Origin: Streptomyces roseus
GTDB lineage: Bacteria; Actinomycetota; Actinomycetes; Streptomycetales; Streptomycetaceae
Assembly (NCBI RefSeq): GCF_001044425.1
Contig: NZ_LFML01000002.1
Coordinates: forward strand, 1-49,250
Direction: 5' to 3'
DNA: 49,250 nucleotides
A program made the translations under genes and the position numbers. The notes below the pieces were generated by a model. It was not told the DNA's origin. It saw only the letters and a list, made by a program, of their open reading frames with translations, and did not search any database. Shown piece by piece: positions 34,840 to 43,849 of the stretch (its first letter is position 1; every line of letters begins with the position of its first letter).

Positions 34840-35601
34840 ATGAGCGCAAGTGGGAAGAAGATCGCCGTCGTGACCGGCGCGGGCTCGGGCATCGGCCGCT
34901 CCGTGGCCCTCACCCTGGCCGCCGCCGACTGGTCGGTGGCCGTGGCCGGCCGCCGGCCCGAACCGCTGGAGGAGACGGCGAAGGCCGCCGGAGCCGGCGC
35001 GGACGTGCTGTGCGTACGGGCGGACGTGAGCGATCCGCACGACGTGGCCGCACTGTTCGCGGCGGTACGGGAGCGGTACGGGCGCCTCGACCTCCTCTTC
35101 AACAACGCCGGGACCTTCGGCCCGGGCGGCGTCCCGCTGGAGGACATCACCTACGAGGCCTGGCGCCAGGTGGTCGACGTCAACCTCACCGGGGCCTTCC
35201 TGTGCGCGCAGGCCGCCTTCCGCCAGATGAAGGCGCAGGACCCGCAGGGCGGCCGGATCATCAACAACGGCTCGATCTCCGCGCACGTACCCCGGCCGAA
35301 CTCGATCGCCTACACCGCGACCAAGCACGCGATGACCGGCCTGACGAAGTCCCTCTCACTGGACGGGCGGCCGCACCGGATCGCCTGCGGGCAGATCGAC
35401 ATCGGCAACGCGGCCACCGAGATGACCGAGCGGATGCAGACCGGGATCCTCCAGGCGAACGGGCAGCTGGCGGTGGAGCCGGTGATGGACGCGGCGGACG
35501 TGGCGCGCACCGTGCTGCACATGGCGGAGCTGCCGCTGGAGGCGAACGTGCAGTTCGCGACGGTGATGGCGACCGCGATGCCCTACATCGGGCGCGGCTG
35601 A
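34840..35601 (+). CDS. Short-chain dehydrogenase/reductase
   Basis: 253 aa, classical [20 protein letters not shown] gives the cofactor motif, followed by AGRRP, suggesting NADP preference; [23 protein letters not shown] (catalytic Ser) and [11 protein letters not shown] (Tyr, Lys). Substrate is not predictable. Leaderless start at ATG 34840. Confidence 0.9.
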   Translation: MSASGKKIAVVTGAGSGIGRSVALTLAAADWSVAVAGRRPEPLEETAKAAGAGADVLCVRADVSDPHDVAALFAAVRERYGRLDLLFNNAGTFGPGGVPLEDITYEAWRQVVDVNLTGAFLCAQAAFRQMKAQDPQGGRIINNGSISAHVPRPNSIAYTATKHAMTGLTKSLSLDGRPHRIACGQIDIGNAATEMTERMQTGILQANGQLAVEPVMDAADVARTVLHMAELPLEANVQFATVMATAMPYIGRG

Positions 35602-35689
35602 TCCGCGGGCGGCGTGCCCGCGGGCGGCGACCGGCGGGCGGGACGCGGCGGCGGGGAATGCGGGTGCCGGGCCGGGAGTTGGGGCGATC

Positions 35690-36547
35690 ATGACTGACGT
35701 GTTGCGGTACACCGCCTTCTCCGAGGACCCTGCGGGCGGCAACCCCGCCGGAGTCGTGCTCGACGCGAGCGGCCTGGACGACGCCAAGATGCTGGAGATC
35801 GCCGCCGGCCTGGGCTACAGCGAGACCGCCTTCCTGACCGCGCCGCCCGAGGGCCTCGGCGGTGCGCAGGGCCGGGCCTTCACCCTGCGGTACTTCAGCC
35901 CGAAGGCGGAGGTCGCCTTCTGCGGGCACGCCACCGTGGCCACCGCCGTGGCGCTGGCGGAGCGGACCGGGCCCGGCGAGCTGGTGTTCGCGACCCCGGC
36001 CGGTACGGTGCCCGTCTCGGTCAGGGCGACCGAGACGGGCCTGCGGGCCGTGCTGACCAGCGTCGAGCCCTACATCGAGGACATCGACCCGGCCGACCTC
36101 GCGGAGGCACTGGCCGCGCTGGACTGGCCGGAGGCCGACCTGGACCCGGCCTTCCCGCCCCGGATCGCCTACGCCGGAGCCCGCCACCTGGTGCTCGGCG
36201 CGGCCACCCGGGCCCGGCTCGCGGACCTCACGTACGACTTCCCCCGGCTGGAGGCGCTGATGCGGCGCCTGGACCTCACCACGGTCCAGCTGGTGCACCG
36301 CGCGGGCCCCGCGGAGTTCGACGTACGCGACCCGTTCCCGATCGGCGGCGTCGTCGAGGACGCCGCGACCGGAGCCGCCGCGGCCGCCTTCGGCGCGTAC
36401 GCCCGCGAGCTCGGCCTGGTCCCGGCGGCCGCCGTCCTCACCCTCCGCCAGGGCGAGGACATGGGTCGCCCGGGGGTCCTGACGGTGGAACTGCGCGCGG
36501 GGGACCCCCGGGTGCGGGTCGGCGGCAGCGCGGTCCGCATCCCGTGA
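35690..36547 (+). CDS. PhzF-family isomerase/epimerase
   Basis: 285 aa from ATG 35690, GGGAG upstream. PhzF motifs: DPAGGNPAGVVLD, GYSETAFL with the catalytic Glu, FSPKAEVAFCGHATVATAVA and DAATGAAAAAFGAY near the C-terminus. Two-fold diaminopimelate-epimerase-like fold; substrate unknown. It is followed after 28 bases by the GNAT gene, so probably one operon. Confidence 0.9.
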   Translation: MTDVLRYTAFSEDPAGGNPAGVVLDASGLDDAKMLEIAAGLGYSETAFLTAPPEGLGGAQGRAFTLRYFSPKAEVAFCGHATVATAVALAERTGPGELVFATPAGTVPVSVRATETGLRAVLTSVEPYIEDIDPADLAEALAALDWPEADLDPAFPPRIAYAGARHLVLGAATRARLADLTYDFPRLEALMRRLDLTTVQLVHRAGPAEFDVRDPFPIGGVVEDAATGAAAAAFGAYARELGLVPAAAVLTLRQGEDMGRPGVLTVELRAGDPRVRVGGSAVRIP

Positions 36548-36575
36548 GCCGCCGCGGTGGCGGGGAGGCCCGCGC

Positions 36576-37136
36576 ATGACGACCATGGTGACGTACCCGG
36601 AGGCGGAGCTGCCGGCGCGGCTCGCGGCGCAGGTCGCGGACCTGGAGGCACAGGCCTGGCCCGGGGCCGGTGCCGGTCACGACCCGGCCCTCGCCCCCGA
36701 GGTGGTGCTGCTGCTGGACGAGGAGGGGACGGTCCTCGCCTCGCTGGCGCTGCTCCGCAAGACGATCCGGCACGGAGGGCGGACGTACCGGGCCGCCGGG
36801 CTCAGCGCCGTGGTGACCCGGGAGAGCGCGCGGGGGCGCGGCCACGGCGGGCGCCTGGTGGCGGCGGCCCGGGCGGCGCTGGCCGCCGATCCGGCCGTGG
36901 ACCTCGTCCTGTTCAGCTGCGACCGCCCGCTCGTCCCCTTCTACGAGGCGGCCGGCTTCACCCGGCTGCCCGGCACGGTGCTGGTCGGCGGGACGCCCGA
37001 GCAGCCGCTGGCCACGGACGCGCCCGGGTTCGCCAAGGAGGTCCTCGCCGACTTCCCCGGCGCGGACACCGGGGCCGACGCCTTCGCGGGTGCGCGGATC
37101 GCCCTCTACCCGGGGCTCGTCGACCGCCTGTGGTGA
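36576..37136 (+). CDS. GNAT-family N-acetyltransferase
   Basis: 186 aa from ATG 36576 with GGGGAGG about 8 bases upstream. The acetyl-CoA pyrophosphate loop is VTRESARGRGHGGRLVAAA (about 85-103), and FYEAAGFTRLPG the C-terminal GNAT signature. Target unknown. Ends before a tandem repeat and a strong terminator. Confidence 0.88.
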   Translation: MTTMVTYPEAELPARLAAQVADLEAQAWPGAGAGHDPALAPEVVLLLDEEGTVLASLALLRKTIRHGGRTYRAAGLSAVVTRESARGRGHGGRLVAAARAALAADPAVDLVLFSCDRPLVPFYEAAGFTRLPGTVLVGGTPEQPLATDAPGFAKEVLADFPGADTGADAFAGARIALYPGLVDRLW

Positions 37137-37143
37137 CCGGATG

Positions 37144-37204
37144 TGCGCCGGACCTGCGCCGGACCTGCGCCGGACCTGCGGCGCCGGACGTGCGGCGCCG
37201 GATG
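37144..37204 (+). repeat. Tandem repeat after the GNAT gene
   Basis: Three copies of the 11-mer TGCGCCGGACC followed by two of a 14-base variant TGCGGCGCCGGACG/ATG. Noncoding; just upstream of the terminator. Confidence 0.7.
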
Positions 37205-37205
37205 T

Positions 37206-37244
37206 GCGGAAGGGCCCGGATCGAAGTGATCCGGGCCCTTCCGC
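37206..37244. terminator. Strong bidirectional terminator
   Basis: Perfect 17-bp stem, first arm GCGGAAGGGCCCGGATC, loop GAAGT, between the GNAT gene and the convergent efeU gene. Confidence 0.85.
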
Positions 37245-37268
37245 GGGCCGTGCCCGAGCAGCCGGGGC

Positions 37269-38141
37269 CTACGAGCCGCTCGTGCTCTCCGAGGAGGCGG
37301 GCGCGGGCGCGGGAGCGGCCGCGGCGGGCGCCGGGGACGCCGTACGGGCGAAGACCCCGAGGAACAGCAGCAGCGTCGGGACCAGGTAGGCCAGCCACAC
37401 GCCCGCCTGGAGCCAGGTCGGGTCCGGCTGGAAGTTGAACGTGCCCTTCAGCAGGGTCCCGTACCAGCTGTCCGGCGGGACGGCCGAGGTGACGTCGAAG
37501 GCCTTGTTCTTCAGACCCGGCAGGAACTCGGCCTCCTGGAGGTCGTGCACCCCGTACGCGAGCACGCCCGCCGCGACCACGACGAGCATCCCGCCGGTCC
37601 ACGTGAAGAACTTCGACAGGTTGATCTTCAGCGCGCCGCGGTAGAACAGCCAGCCCAGCAGGATCGACGAGCCGATGCCGAGCAGCACGCCCACCAGCGG
37701 ACCCGCGCCGTCGCCGGCCGCGTGCACCGAGCGCCACACGAACAGCGAGGTCTCCAGACCCTCCCGGCCCACGGCCAGGAACGCCGTCGTCACCAGGGCG
37801 CCCGTGCCCATCGCGAGGGCCGCGTCGAGCTTCCCCTGGAGTTCGGACTTCATGTGCCGCGCGGTGCGCTTCATCCAGAAGACCATCCAGGTCACCAGGG
37901 CCACCGAGACGATCGACAGACTGCCGCCGATCGCCTCCTGCGCCTGGAACGTCAACTCCGAGGTGCCGAATTCGAGCCCGGCGCCGAAGGCCAGGCTGAG
38001 CGCGGCCGCAAGGCCGACGCCGAGCCACAGGGGACCCAGTTTGTCCTTGTTCCCGGTCTTCACCAGGTACGCGATGAGGATGCAGACGACCAGGCTGGCC
38101 TCCAGCCCCTCACGCAGGCCGATCAGATAGTTGCTGAACAC
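37269..38141 (-). CDS. efeU: Ferrous/elemental iron permease EfeU (FTR1 family)
   Basis: 290 aa from GTG 38141, AAAGGAAC upstream. Seven predicted membrane helices. The two REGLE iron-binding motifs of FTR1 permeases are present as LREGLEASLVV (residue 9 on) and GREGLETSLFVW (about 124). The C-terminus is an Ala/Pro/Ser tail. It takes up iron across the membrane with EfeO and EfeB, encoded immediately upstream in the same operon, 25 bases from efeB. Confidence 0.95.
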   Translation of the reverse strand: MFSNYLIGLREGLEASLVVCILIAYLVKTGNKDKLGPLWLGVGLAAALSLAFGAGLEFGTSELTFQAQEAIGGSLSIVSVALVTWMVFWMKRTARHMKSELQGKLDAALAMGTGALVTTAFLAVGREGLETSLFVWRSVHAAGDGAGPLVGVLLGIGSSILLGWLFYRGALKINLSKFFTWTGGMLVVVAAGVLAYGVHDLQEAEFLPGLKNKAFDVTSAVPPDSWYGTLLKGTFNFQPDPTWLQAGVWLAYLVPTLLLFLGVFARTASPAPAAAAPAPAPASSESTSGS

Positions 38142-38166
38142 GTCGGTTCCTTTCGAGTCCGCGGAA

Positions 38167-39504
38167 CTACGCGAACAGCGCCCGGCCCCACCAGTCGTCC
38201 TTGTCGCGGACGCCCGGCGGGATGGCGAAGAGGGCCGAGCTCACGTGCTGGATGTACTCGTTGAGCCCGTCGTTCTTGGAGAGGTTGCGCTGGATCGGGA
38301 TGAAGCCCTTGCGGACGTCGCGCTGGTAGGCGAGGAAGAACAGGCCCGCGTCGAGGCGGCCCAGCCCGTCCGACCCGTCGGTGAAGGAGTAGCCGCGGCG
38401 CAGGATCGTGGCACCGCCGTTGGTGTCCGGGTGCGCCAGGCGCACGTGCGCCTGCGGCTTCATCGCCTTCAGGAACGGCTCGTCGCGCTCCTTCGACTTG
38501 CCGACGGGCGCGCCCTCGCCCTTGTCGCGGCCGAAGATGTCCTCCTGCTCCTGGAGCGGAGTGCGGTCCCAGGTCTCGATGTGCATCCGGATCCGGCGGG
38601 CCACCAGGTACGAGCCTCCGGCCATCCACGCCGAGCCGTCCTTGGCCTCGTCCCCGACCCAGACGAACTTCTCCAGGGCGGCCTGGTCGGTGCCCGCGAC
38701 GTTCCGCGTGCCGTCCTTGAAGCCCATCATGTTGCGCGGGGTCTGCTCGTCCGGGGTGGTGGACGAGGTCTTGCCGAAGCCGAGCTGCGACCAGCGCACC
38801 GCGACCTTGCCGAACCCGATGCGGGCGAGCTGGCGGATCGCGTGCACCGCGACCTGCGGGTCGTCCGCGCAGGCCTGCACGCAGAGGTCGCCGCCGCTCT
38901 TGGCGGGGTCGAGGTTGTCGCCGGGGAACTGCTCCAGGTCGACCAGGGCCTCGGGGCGCCTGCCCTCCAGGCCGAAGCGGTCCTTGGCGAAGAGCGAGGC
39001 GCCGAAGCCGACGGTCAGCGTGAGCCGGGACGGCTTGAGGCCGAGGGCCTCGCCGGTGTCGTCCGGCGGGGCCTCGGGGAGGCCGCCGACGGCGCCCTCG
39101 CCGACGGGCAGCCCGGCGGTCATCCGCTCGGCGGCCCGCGTCCAGTCCTTGAGGAGCTGGACGAGCTCGGCGCGGTCCTTGGTCTTCACGTCGAACGCGG
39201 CGAAGTGCAGCCGGTCCTGGACGGCGGAGGCGATGCCGGCCTGGTGCGCTCCGTGGAAGGGCACCGAGGAGCCGCTGAGCGCGGCCGGTACGGGGTCACC
39301 GTCGCCGGTCAGTACGGCGACGGTGCCGCCCGCCGCGGCGGCGCCGAGCGCGAGCCCGGCACCGCCCCAGCCGAGTACGGACCGGCGCGACGGGCCGCCG
39401 GAGGCGGGAGCGGGGGCGGAGGCGCCGGCGGAAGAGGAGGCGGCGGAACCGGCCGGCTCGGCGGCCTGGGCGGCCGGGCCGGTGGTGCTGGTGTCGTCAG
39501 ACAT
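38167..39504 (-). CDS. efeB: EfeB deferrochelatase/DyP-type peroxidase, Tat-exported
   Basis: 445 aa. A long N-terminus with Ala/Pro/Ser leads to a twin-arginine signal, SRRSVLGWGGAGLALGAAAA (about 40-60). DyP-type peroxidase signatures: FGASLFAKDRFG, the GxxDG motif as MMGFKDGTRN, and a haem-ligand His in the AHVRLAHPDTN segment. EfeB is a haem peroxidase that oxidises Fe(II) for EfeU or releases iron from haem; it is folded in the cytoplasm and exported. Middle gene of efeO-efeB-efeU. Confidence 0.95.
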   Translation of the reverse strand: MSDDTSTTGPAAQAAEPAGSAASSSAGASAPAPASGGPSRRSVLGWGGAGLALGAAAAGGTVAVLTGDGDPVPAALSGSSVPFHGAHQAGIASAVQDRLHFAAFDVKTKDRAELVQLLKDWTRAAERMTAGLPVGEGAVGGLPEAPPDDTGEALGLKPSRLTLTVGFGASLFAKDRFGLEGRRPEALVDLEQFPGDNLDPAKSGGDLCVQACADDPQVAVHAIRQLARIGFGKVAVRWSQLGFGKTSSTTPDEQTPRNMMGFKDGTRNVAGTDQAALEKFVWVGDEAKDGSAWMAGGSYLVARRIRMHIETWDRTPLQEQEDIFGRDKGEGAPVGKSKERDEPFLKAMKPQAHVRLAHPDTNGGATILRRGYSFTDGSDGLGRLDAGLFFLAYQRDVRKGFIPIQRNLSKNDGLNEYIQHVSSALFAIPPGVRDKDDWWGRALFA

Positions 39505-39526
39505 GGTCAGTACCCCTGATCACGCG

Positions 39527-40672
39527 TTACTTGGCGACGGCCGCGGCGAGCTTGGACAGCGGCTCCCCGAGCGCGCTGACGGCGTCGGAGAGCTCCTTGC
39601 GCTGGTCCTGGCCCACCGTGTCGTACGCCGTGAAGTCGTAGCCGTTCTTGTCGGCGCGGTACTTGTCGAGCAGCGTGTTCATCGCGGCGAACTGCTTGTC
39701 CAGCTCGGCGGAGAGGGCCGGGTCGTTCTTCGCGGCGACCGGCTTGAGCAGCTCGTACGCCTTCTCGGCGCCCTCGACGTTGCCCTTGAAGTCGACCAGG
39801 TCGGTGTGGCTGTAGCGCTCTTCCTCACCGGTGACCTTGCCGCTGGCGACCTCGTCCAGCAGCTCCTTGGCACCGTTGGCCATCGAGGTGGGGGTGATCT
39901 CCGCCTGGCCGACCCGCTTCTGCCAGTCGGTGAGATCGGTCATCAGCTGGTCGGCGAGCTTCTTCTCGGCGTCGCCGATCTTGTTGTCGGCGAACAGGGC
40001 CTTCTCCAGACGGTGCCAGCCGGTCCAGTCCTTCGCCGGGTCCTGGCCGGCCTCCAGGCCGTCCTCGCGGACGTCGACCTTGGGGTCGATGTCGCCGAAG
40101 GACTCGGCGACCGGCTCGGTGCGCTCCCAGCCGATGCGGGACGCGGCGTACGCCTTCTTGGCCGCCTCCAGGTCACCGGCCTTGACGGCGTCCGCGAAGG
40201 CCTGCGCCTTGGGGAGGGTCTCGTCGGCCTGCGCCTGCACGTACTTGCGGTACTCGGCGACCGCGGCGTCCAGCTCCGGGCTGCGCTTCTGGGCGGCGCC
40301 GCCGGTGGCCTTGGCCTTCTGGCGGATGCCGTCGCCCTTCATGCCGGGCTTGCAGGCGAACTCGTAGTCGCCGGCCTTCATCTCGGCGGTGATGGTCGCC
40401 TTGGTGCCGGGGCCGATGTTCTCGCGCTCGGCGACGATGCGGTCGTCGGGAAAGAGGACGTACAGCTCGGTGACCTTGGAGCCCTTGTTCTCCACCTCGA
40501 TGGAGACCTTGCCCGCCGGGAACTCGGTCTTGGACAGCTCGCAGGCGGTGTCCGAAGCCGCGACCTTGATCGTTCCGTCGCCGCCGGCGCTCTTCTCGGC
40601 GCAGCCGGTGACTGCGGTGAGCGCGGCCACGGCGGCGACCGCAGTGAGGACGGTGAGGCGGGCGGGACGCAT
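39527..40672 (-). CDS. efeO: EfeO iron-uptake lipoprotein (cupredoxin + M75 imelysin-like)
   Basis: 381 aa from ATG 40672, with AGGAG 6 bases upstream. The signal peptide ends in a lipobox AVTGC, so it is a lipoprotein on the outer face of the membrane. A cupredoxin-like N-terminal domain (about 30-125) is followed by a helical M75/imelysin-like domain with the metal motif GWHRLEKALF. EfeO captures iron and hands it to EfeU. First gene of the operon, behind an iron box at 40749-40767. Confidence 0.93.
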   Translation of the reverse strand: MRPARLTVLTAVAAVAALTAVTGCAEKSAGGDGTIKVAASDTACELSKTEFPAGKVSIEVENKGSKVTELYVLFPDDRIVAERENIGPGTKATITAEMKAGDYEFACKPGMKGDGIRQKAKATGGAAQKRSPELDAAVAEYRKYVQAQADETLPKAQAFADAVKAGDLEAAKKAYAASRIGWERTEPVAESFGDIDPKVDVREDGLEAGQDPAKDWTGWHRLEKALFADNKIGDAEKKLADQLMTDLTDWQKRVGQAEITPTSMANGAKELLDEVASGKVTGEEERYSHTDLVDFKGNVEGAEKAYELLKPVAAKNDPALSAELDKQFAAMNTLLDKYRADKNGYDFTAYDTVGQDQRKELSDAVSALGEPLSKLAAAVAK

Positions 40673-40748
40673 GCGGGCTCCTGGCTGTCTGGCGTTCGGC
40701 AGACGGCCGCCCCCGATCACGGGAGACGGCCGGTGAGGCGGACCTAAC

Positions 40749-40767
40749 TTAACCGAGGCTTACCTGA
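40749..40767. promoter_or_regulatory. Iron box (DmdR/IdeR-like) upstream of efeO
   Basis: TTAACCGAGGCTTACCTGA matches 13 of 19 positions of the actinobacterial iron box TTAGGTTAGGCTAACCTAA. It lies about 77 bases before the efeO start. The rest of the 324-base gap to the next gene holds no gene I can support. Confidence 0.6.
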
Positions 40768-40996
40768 CTCAAGCCCCCGCGTCCAGTGATTCAGGGCACA
40801 CGCCGGGCCCCCGGACACGGGGCCGTCACGGGGCCCTCAGGGCCAACCCATGGGAAGGTAAAGCGGAGGTCAAGCCGGGGTTGGGCCGCTCCGGCCGCTC
40901 CGTACCGCACAGCGGCCGGGGCGGTGCACGCGGTGGCGAGCCGCCTCGCCCGCCGAGGGCGCACGGCCCGGATCCCGGCCATGTTTCAATTTCCGC

Positions 40997-41668
40997 GTGA
41001 ACGATCTCGATGTGCTCAAGGTCTTCTGCGCGGGAGACGGACGGCACGGCAATCTGCTCGGCGTCGTCCGTGACGGCCGGACCTGCCCCGACGACGCGGC
41101 GCGGCAGGCCCTCGCCGCCGAACTCGGCTACAGCGAGACGGTGTTCGTCGACGACCCGGAGCGCGGGGTCGTCGACATCCGCACCCCCGGCACCCGGATG
41201 TCCTTCGCGGGCCATCCGCTGGTCGGGGTCGCCTGGCTGCTCGACATCGAGGAGCTCCAGCCGCCGGCCGGCTCGGTATGGGCGCGCGACGACGGGGAGT
41301 TCACCTGGATCACCGCCCTCCCCGAGTGGGTCGAGGGCAAGCGCACCGAGCAGTACGCCAGCCCCGCCGAGGTCGACGCCCTGCCCGCGCCGCCGCCCGG
41401 CGAGGGCTGGCTGTACGCCTGGGCCTGGGAGGACGAGGCCGCGGGCCGCGTCCGGGCCCGCGGGTTCCCGCGCCGCCCCGACGGGGTCATCGCCGAGGAC
41501 GAGGCCACCGGATCGGCCGCGATCCTGCTGACGGCCGAGCTGAACCGGGCGCTGAACATCACCCAGGGCGCGGGCTCCCAGATCCTCACCGCGCCCGGCC
41601 CCGACGGCACCGTCGAGATCGGCGGCCGCGTCCGCTTCGCGAAACTGCCGCCACCGCGCACCGAGTAG
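40997..41668 (+). CDS. Short PhzF-like protein
   Basis: 223 aa from GTG 40997, shorter than the usual 260-300 of PhzF proteins. Motifs: GDGRHGNLLGVV (PhzF usually GNPAGVV), GYSETVFVDD, MSFAGHPLVGVAWLLDIE and DEATGSAAILL. The middle of the fold is reduced. Start lacks a Shine-Dalgarno; the AT-rich TTTCAATTTC before it suggests a leaderless start. It lies between two iron-regulated units but has no iron box of its own on its side. Confidence 0.82.
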   Translation: MNDLDVLKVFCAGDGRHGNLLGVVRDGRTCPDDAARQALAAELGYSETVFVDDPERGVVDIRTPGTRMSFAGHPLVGVAWLLDIEELQPPAGSVWARDDGEFTWITALPEWVEGKRTEQYASPAEVDALPAPPPGEGWLYAWAWEDEAAGRVRARGFPRRPDGVIAEDEATGSAAILLTAELNRALNITQGAGSQILTAPGPDGTVEIGGRVRFAKLPPPRTE

Positions 41669-41712
41669 GTCCGCACTGAGTAGGTGCGCAGGCGCGAGTA
41701 GGTGCGCGGACG
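41665..41712 (+). repeat. Short direct repeats around the PhzF-like stop codon
   Basis: GAGTAGGT occurs three times (near 41662, 41678 and 41696), the first carrying the TAG stop, the last two extended to GAGTAGGTGCGC. Looks like local slippage duplication. Confidence 0.55.
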
Positions 41713-41764
41713 CGAACCGAGCACGTCCGCGCCGGGGCTCCCGGGAGGCCCTCGCGAGGCAGGG

Positions 41765-42412
41765 TCAGGCGCTCAGCGGGAACTCCGCGCCCAGCTCCCG
41801 GAAGACCGAGCCGTTGAAGTCGAAGGCGCGCTTACACTCGTCGATGATGCGCTGCTTCTCCAGGTCGTCCGCGGCGATCGCGTCCAGCAGCTCCCGGTAG
41901 GTCCGCTTGAAGGCGGCGGGGTTGGAGATGTCCGCGAAGACGTAGAACCGCACGCCATCACCCTTGCGGGTGAAGCCCCACGCCCGCTCCGCCTTGTCGC
42001 GGATGATCTGGCCGCCCGAGAGGTCGCCGAGGTAGCGGGTGTAGTGGTGGGCGACGTACCCGCCGGGCCAGCCGGCCGCGCATTCGGCCACCCGGGCGGC
42101 GTAGGCCTCGGTCGCGGGCAGCGCGACCAGCGTCTCGCGCCACGACGGCCCGCGCAGGTGCGCCAGGTCCCGCTCGATCTCGGCGACGCGCATCAGCTCG
42201 GGCCGTATGAACGGGCCCGCCACCGGATCGTCCTTCAGGGACTCGGCCGCGTCCTCCAGGGCCCGGTACACGAACCACAGCTGTTCGGTGTAGCGCGTGT
42301 AGGCGTCCACCCCGAGCCGGCCGCCGAGCATGTCGCTCATGAACGTCGAGGTCTCCGCCTCGGTGTGCTGCTCGTGCGACGCGACACGGATGACCGTAGA
42401 GAAGGCGTCCAA
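41765..42412 (-). CDS. Heme oxygenase (biliverdin-producing)
   Basis: 215 aa from TTG 42412; GGAGG lies 6 bases upstream and no ATG/GTG competes. Proximal haem ligand His in SHEQHTEAETS near residue 16; distal helix glycines in HHYTRYLGDLSGGQII (about 123-140), typical of bacterial HmuO. It opens haem to biliverdin, CO and Fe(II), freeing iron. An iron box is about 90 bases upstream, so it is probably induced by iron starvation along with the efe operon. Confidence 0.93.
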   Translation of the reverse strand: MDAFSTVIRVASHEQHTEAETSTFMSDMLGGRLGVDAYTRYTEQLWFVYRALEDAAESLKDDPVAGPFIRPELMRVAEIERDLAHLRGPSWRETLVALPATEAYAARVAECAAGWPGGYVAHHYTRYLGDLSGGQIIRDKAERAWGFTRKGDGVRFYVFADISNPAAFKRTYRELLDAIAADDLEKQRIIDECKRAFDFNGSVFRELGAEFPLSA

Positions 42413-42501
42413 AACAATCCTCCGAAGCCGGGACGAGGAAGAGCGGGGGCCACGGGGCCCGGCGGGCGTGACGGCACGGCCGCCACGCCCGATCCTCGCG
42501 C

Positions 42502-42515
42502 TTAGGGTTACCTAA
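42502..42515. promoter_or_regulatory. Iron box (DmdR/IdeR-like) upstream of heme oxygenase
   Basis: TTAGGGTTACCTAA matches 12 of 14 positions of the right part of the iron box (TTAGGCTAACCTAA). Sited about 90 bases before the TTG start. Confidence 0.65.
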
Positions 42516-42587
42516 GTCAATGTCTTCCCGACGCGCTGTCGGTAAAACTCCTCCGCGGGTCTTTTGGGGAGAGCTTTTACGGTGAGC

Positions 42588-42613
42588 CGCGACGGACGGC
42601 CGCGACGGACGGC
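42588..42613 (-). repeat. 13-bp tandem duplication downstream of map
   Basis: CGCGACGGACGGC twice in tandem, in the gap between map and the heme oxygenase promoter. An imperfect dyad GTAAAA...TTTTAC (42542-42580) lies next to it and may be a terminator for map. Confidence 0.5.
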
Positions 42614-42628
42614 CCCTACGGGCTGCCG

Positions 42629-43486
42629 CTACGGAAGGGTGAGGATCTCGGCGCCCGTGTCCGTCACCACCAGTGTGTGCTCGAACTGCGCGGTGCGCTT
42701 GCGGTCCTTCGTGACGACCGTCCAGCCGTCCGCCCACATGTCGTACTCGTGCGTGCCCAAGGTCAGCATCGGCTCGATCGTGAAGGTCATCCCGGGCTCG
42801 ATGACGGTGGTGGCGTGCGGGCTGTCGTAGTGCGGGATGATCAGGCCCGAGTGGAAGGACGAGTTGATGCCGTGCCCGGTGAAGTCCCGGACGACGCCGT
42901 AGCCGAAGCGCTTCGCGTACGACTCGATGACCCGGCCGATCACGTTGATCTGGCGGCCGGGCTTGACGGCCTTGATGGCCCGGGCCAGGGCCTCGCGGGT
43001 GCGCTCCACCAGCAGCCGCGACTCCTCGTCCACCTCGCCGCACAGGTAGGTGGCGTTGTTGTCGCCGTGCACGCCGCCGATGAACGCGGTGACGTCGAGG
43101 TTCACGATGTCGCCGTCGCGCAGGACGGTGGAGTCGGGGATGCCGTGGCAGATGACCTCGTTCACCGAGGAGCACAGGGACTTCGGGAAGCCCCGGTAGC
43201 CCAGCGTCGACGGGTAGGCGCCGTGGTCGCACATGTACTCGTGCGCGACCCGGTCCAGCTCGTCGGTGGTCACCCCCGGGGCGATCAGCTTGGCGGCCTC
43301 TTCCATCGCCCGGGCGGCGATCCGGCCGGCGATGCGCATGGCCTCGATGGTCGCGGCCGACTGCACCTCCGGTCCGGTGTACGGAGTGGGCGCGGGCTTG
43401 CCCACGTACTCGGGCCGGCGGATGTTGCCGGGAACGGAACGGGCGGGAGAGAGCTCGCCTGGTACGAGCAGCGACTGGCCAGACAT
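42629..43486 (-). CDS. map: Methionine aminopeptidase type I
   Basis: 285 aa. The pita-bread fold metal ligands are in [15 protein letters not shown] (two Asp), [14 protein letters not shown] (His), TIEPML (Glu) and QFEHTLVV (Glu). The 40-residue N-terminus with [12 protein letters not shown] is the extended form (MetAP1c-like) found in actinobacteria. Removes initiator Met from nascent proteins. ATG 43486 is 7 bases from the minus-strand -10 TACACT (43499-43494), giving a leaderless mRNA. Confidence 0.96.
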   Translation of the reverse strand: MSGQSLLVPGELSPARSVPGNIRRPEYVGKPAPTPYTGPEVQSAATIEAMRIAGRIAARAMEEAAKLIAPGVTTDELDRVAHEYMCDHGAYPSTLGYRGFPKSLCSSVNEVICHGIPDSTVLRDGDIVNLDVTAFIGGVHGDNNATYLCGEVDEESRLLVERTREALARAIKAVKPGRQINVIGRVIESYAKRFGYGVVRDFTGHGINSSFHSGLIIPHYDSPHATTVIEPGMTFTIEPMLTLGTHEYDMWADGWTVVTKDRKRTAQFEHTLVVTDTGAEILTLP

Positions 43487-43493
43487 GCAAGCG

Positions 43494-43499
43494 AGTGTA
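43494..43499 (-). promoter_or_regulatory. -10 TACACT, leaderless promoter of map
   Basis: Minus-strand TACACT ends 7 bases before the map ATG. Confidence 0.5.
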
Positions 43500-43558
43500 T
43501 CCAGCGGGGATGGGGCAGGCTGGCGGCAGAGAGCGGCAGCGAAAGGAGCCCGAGGACG

Positions 43559-43798
43559 ATGGCCCTGTTCAAGAAGCGCCAGGTGGGCAAAGCGGGCGAG
43601 TGGTTCTACTGCCTGGTCCACCACAAGGTGGAGGAAGGCCCGGAGTGCCCGGCGAAGGACCGTTTCGGCCCGTACGCCACGCGGGAGGAGGCGAACCACG
43701 CCATGGAGACGGCGCAGGAGCGCAACCTCGAATGGCAGAACGACCCCAAGTGGAACGACACGTCCCGCGAGGAGGGCGAGGGTACGGGCGCGCCGTAG
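43559..43798 (+). CDS. Small conserved SPOR-like protein
   Basis: 79 aa from ATG 43559, preceded by AAAGGAG about 10 bases upstream. Contains [18 protein letters not shown] and [18 protein letters not shown]; the second resembles the C-terminal helix signature of SPOR-like folds. Two Cys and a His pair could bind metal. No signal peptide, so cytoplasmic. Function unknown; divergent from map. Confidence 0.75.
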   Translation: MALFKKRQVGKAGEWFYCLVHHKVEEGPECPAKDRFGPYATREEANHAMETAQERNLEWQNDPKWNDTSREEGEGTGAP

Positions 43799-43849
43799 GG
43801 CCGTAGGGCCGCGGGGCCGGCGGGTCGTACGACTGCGGAAGCCGGGGGG

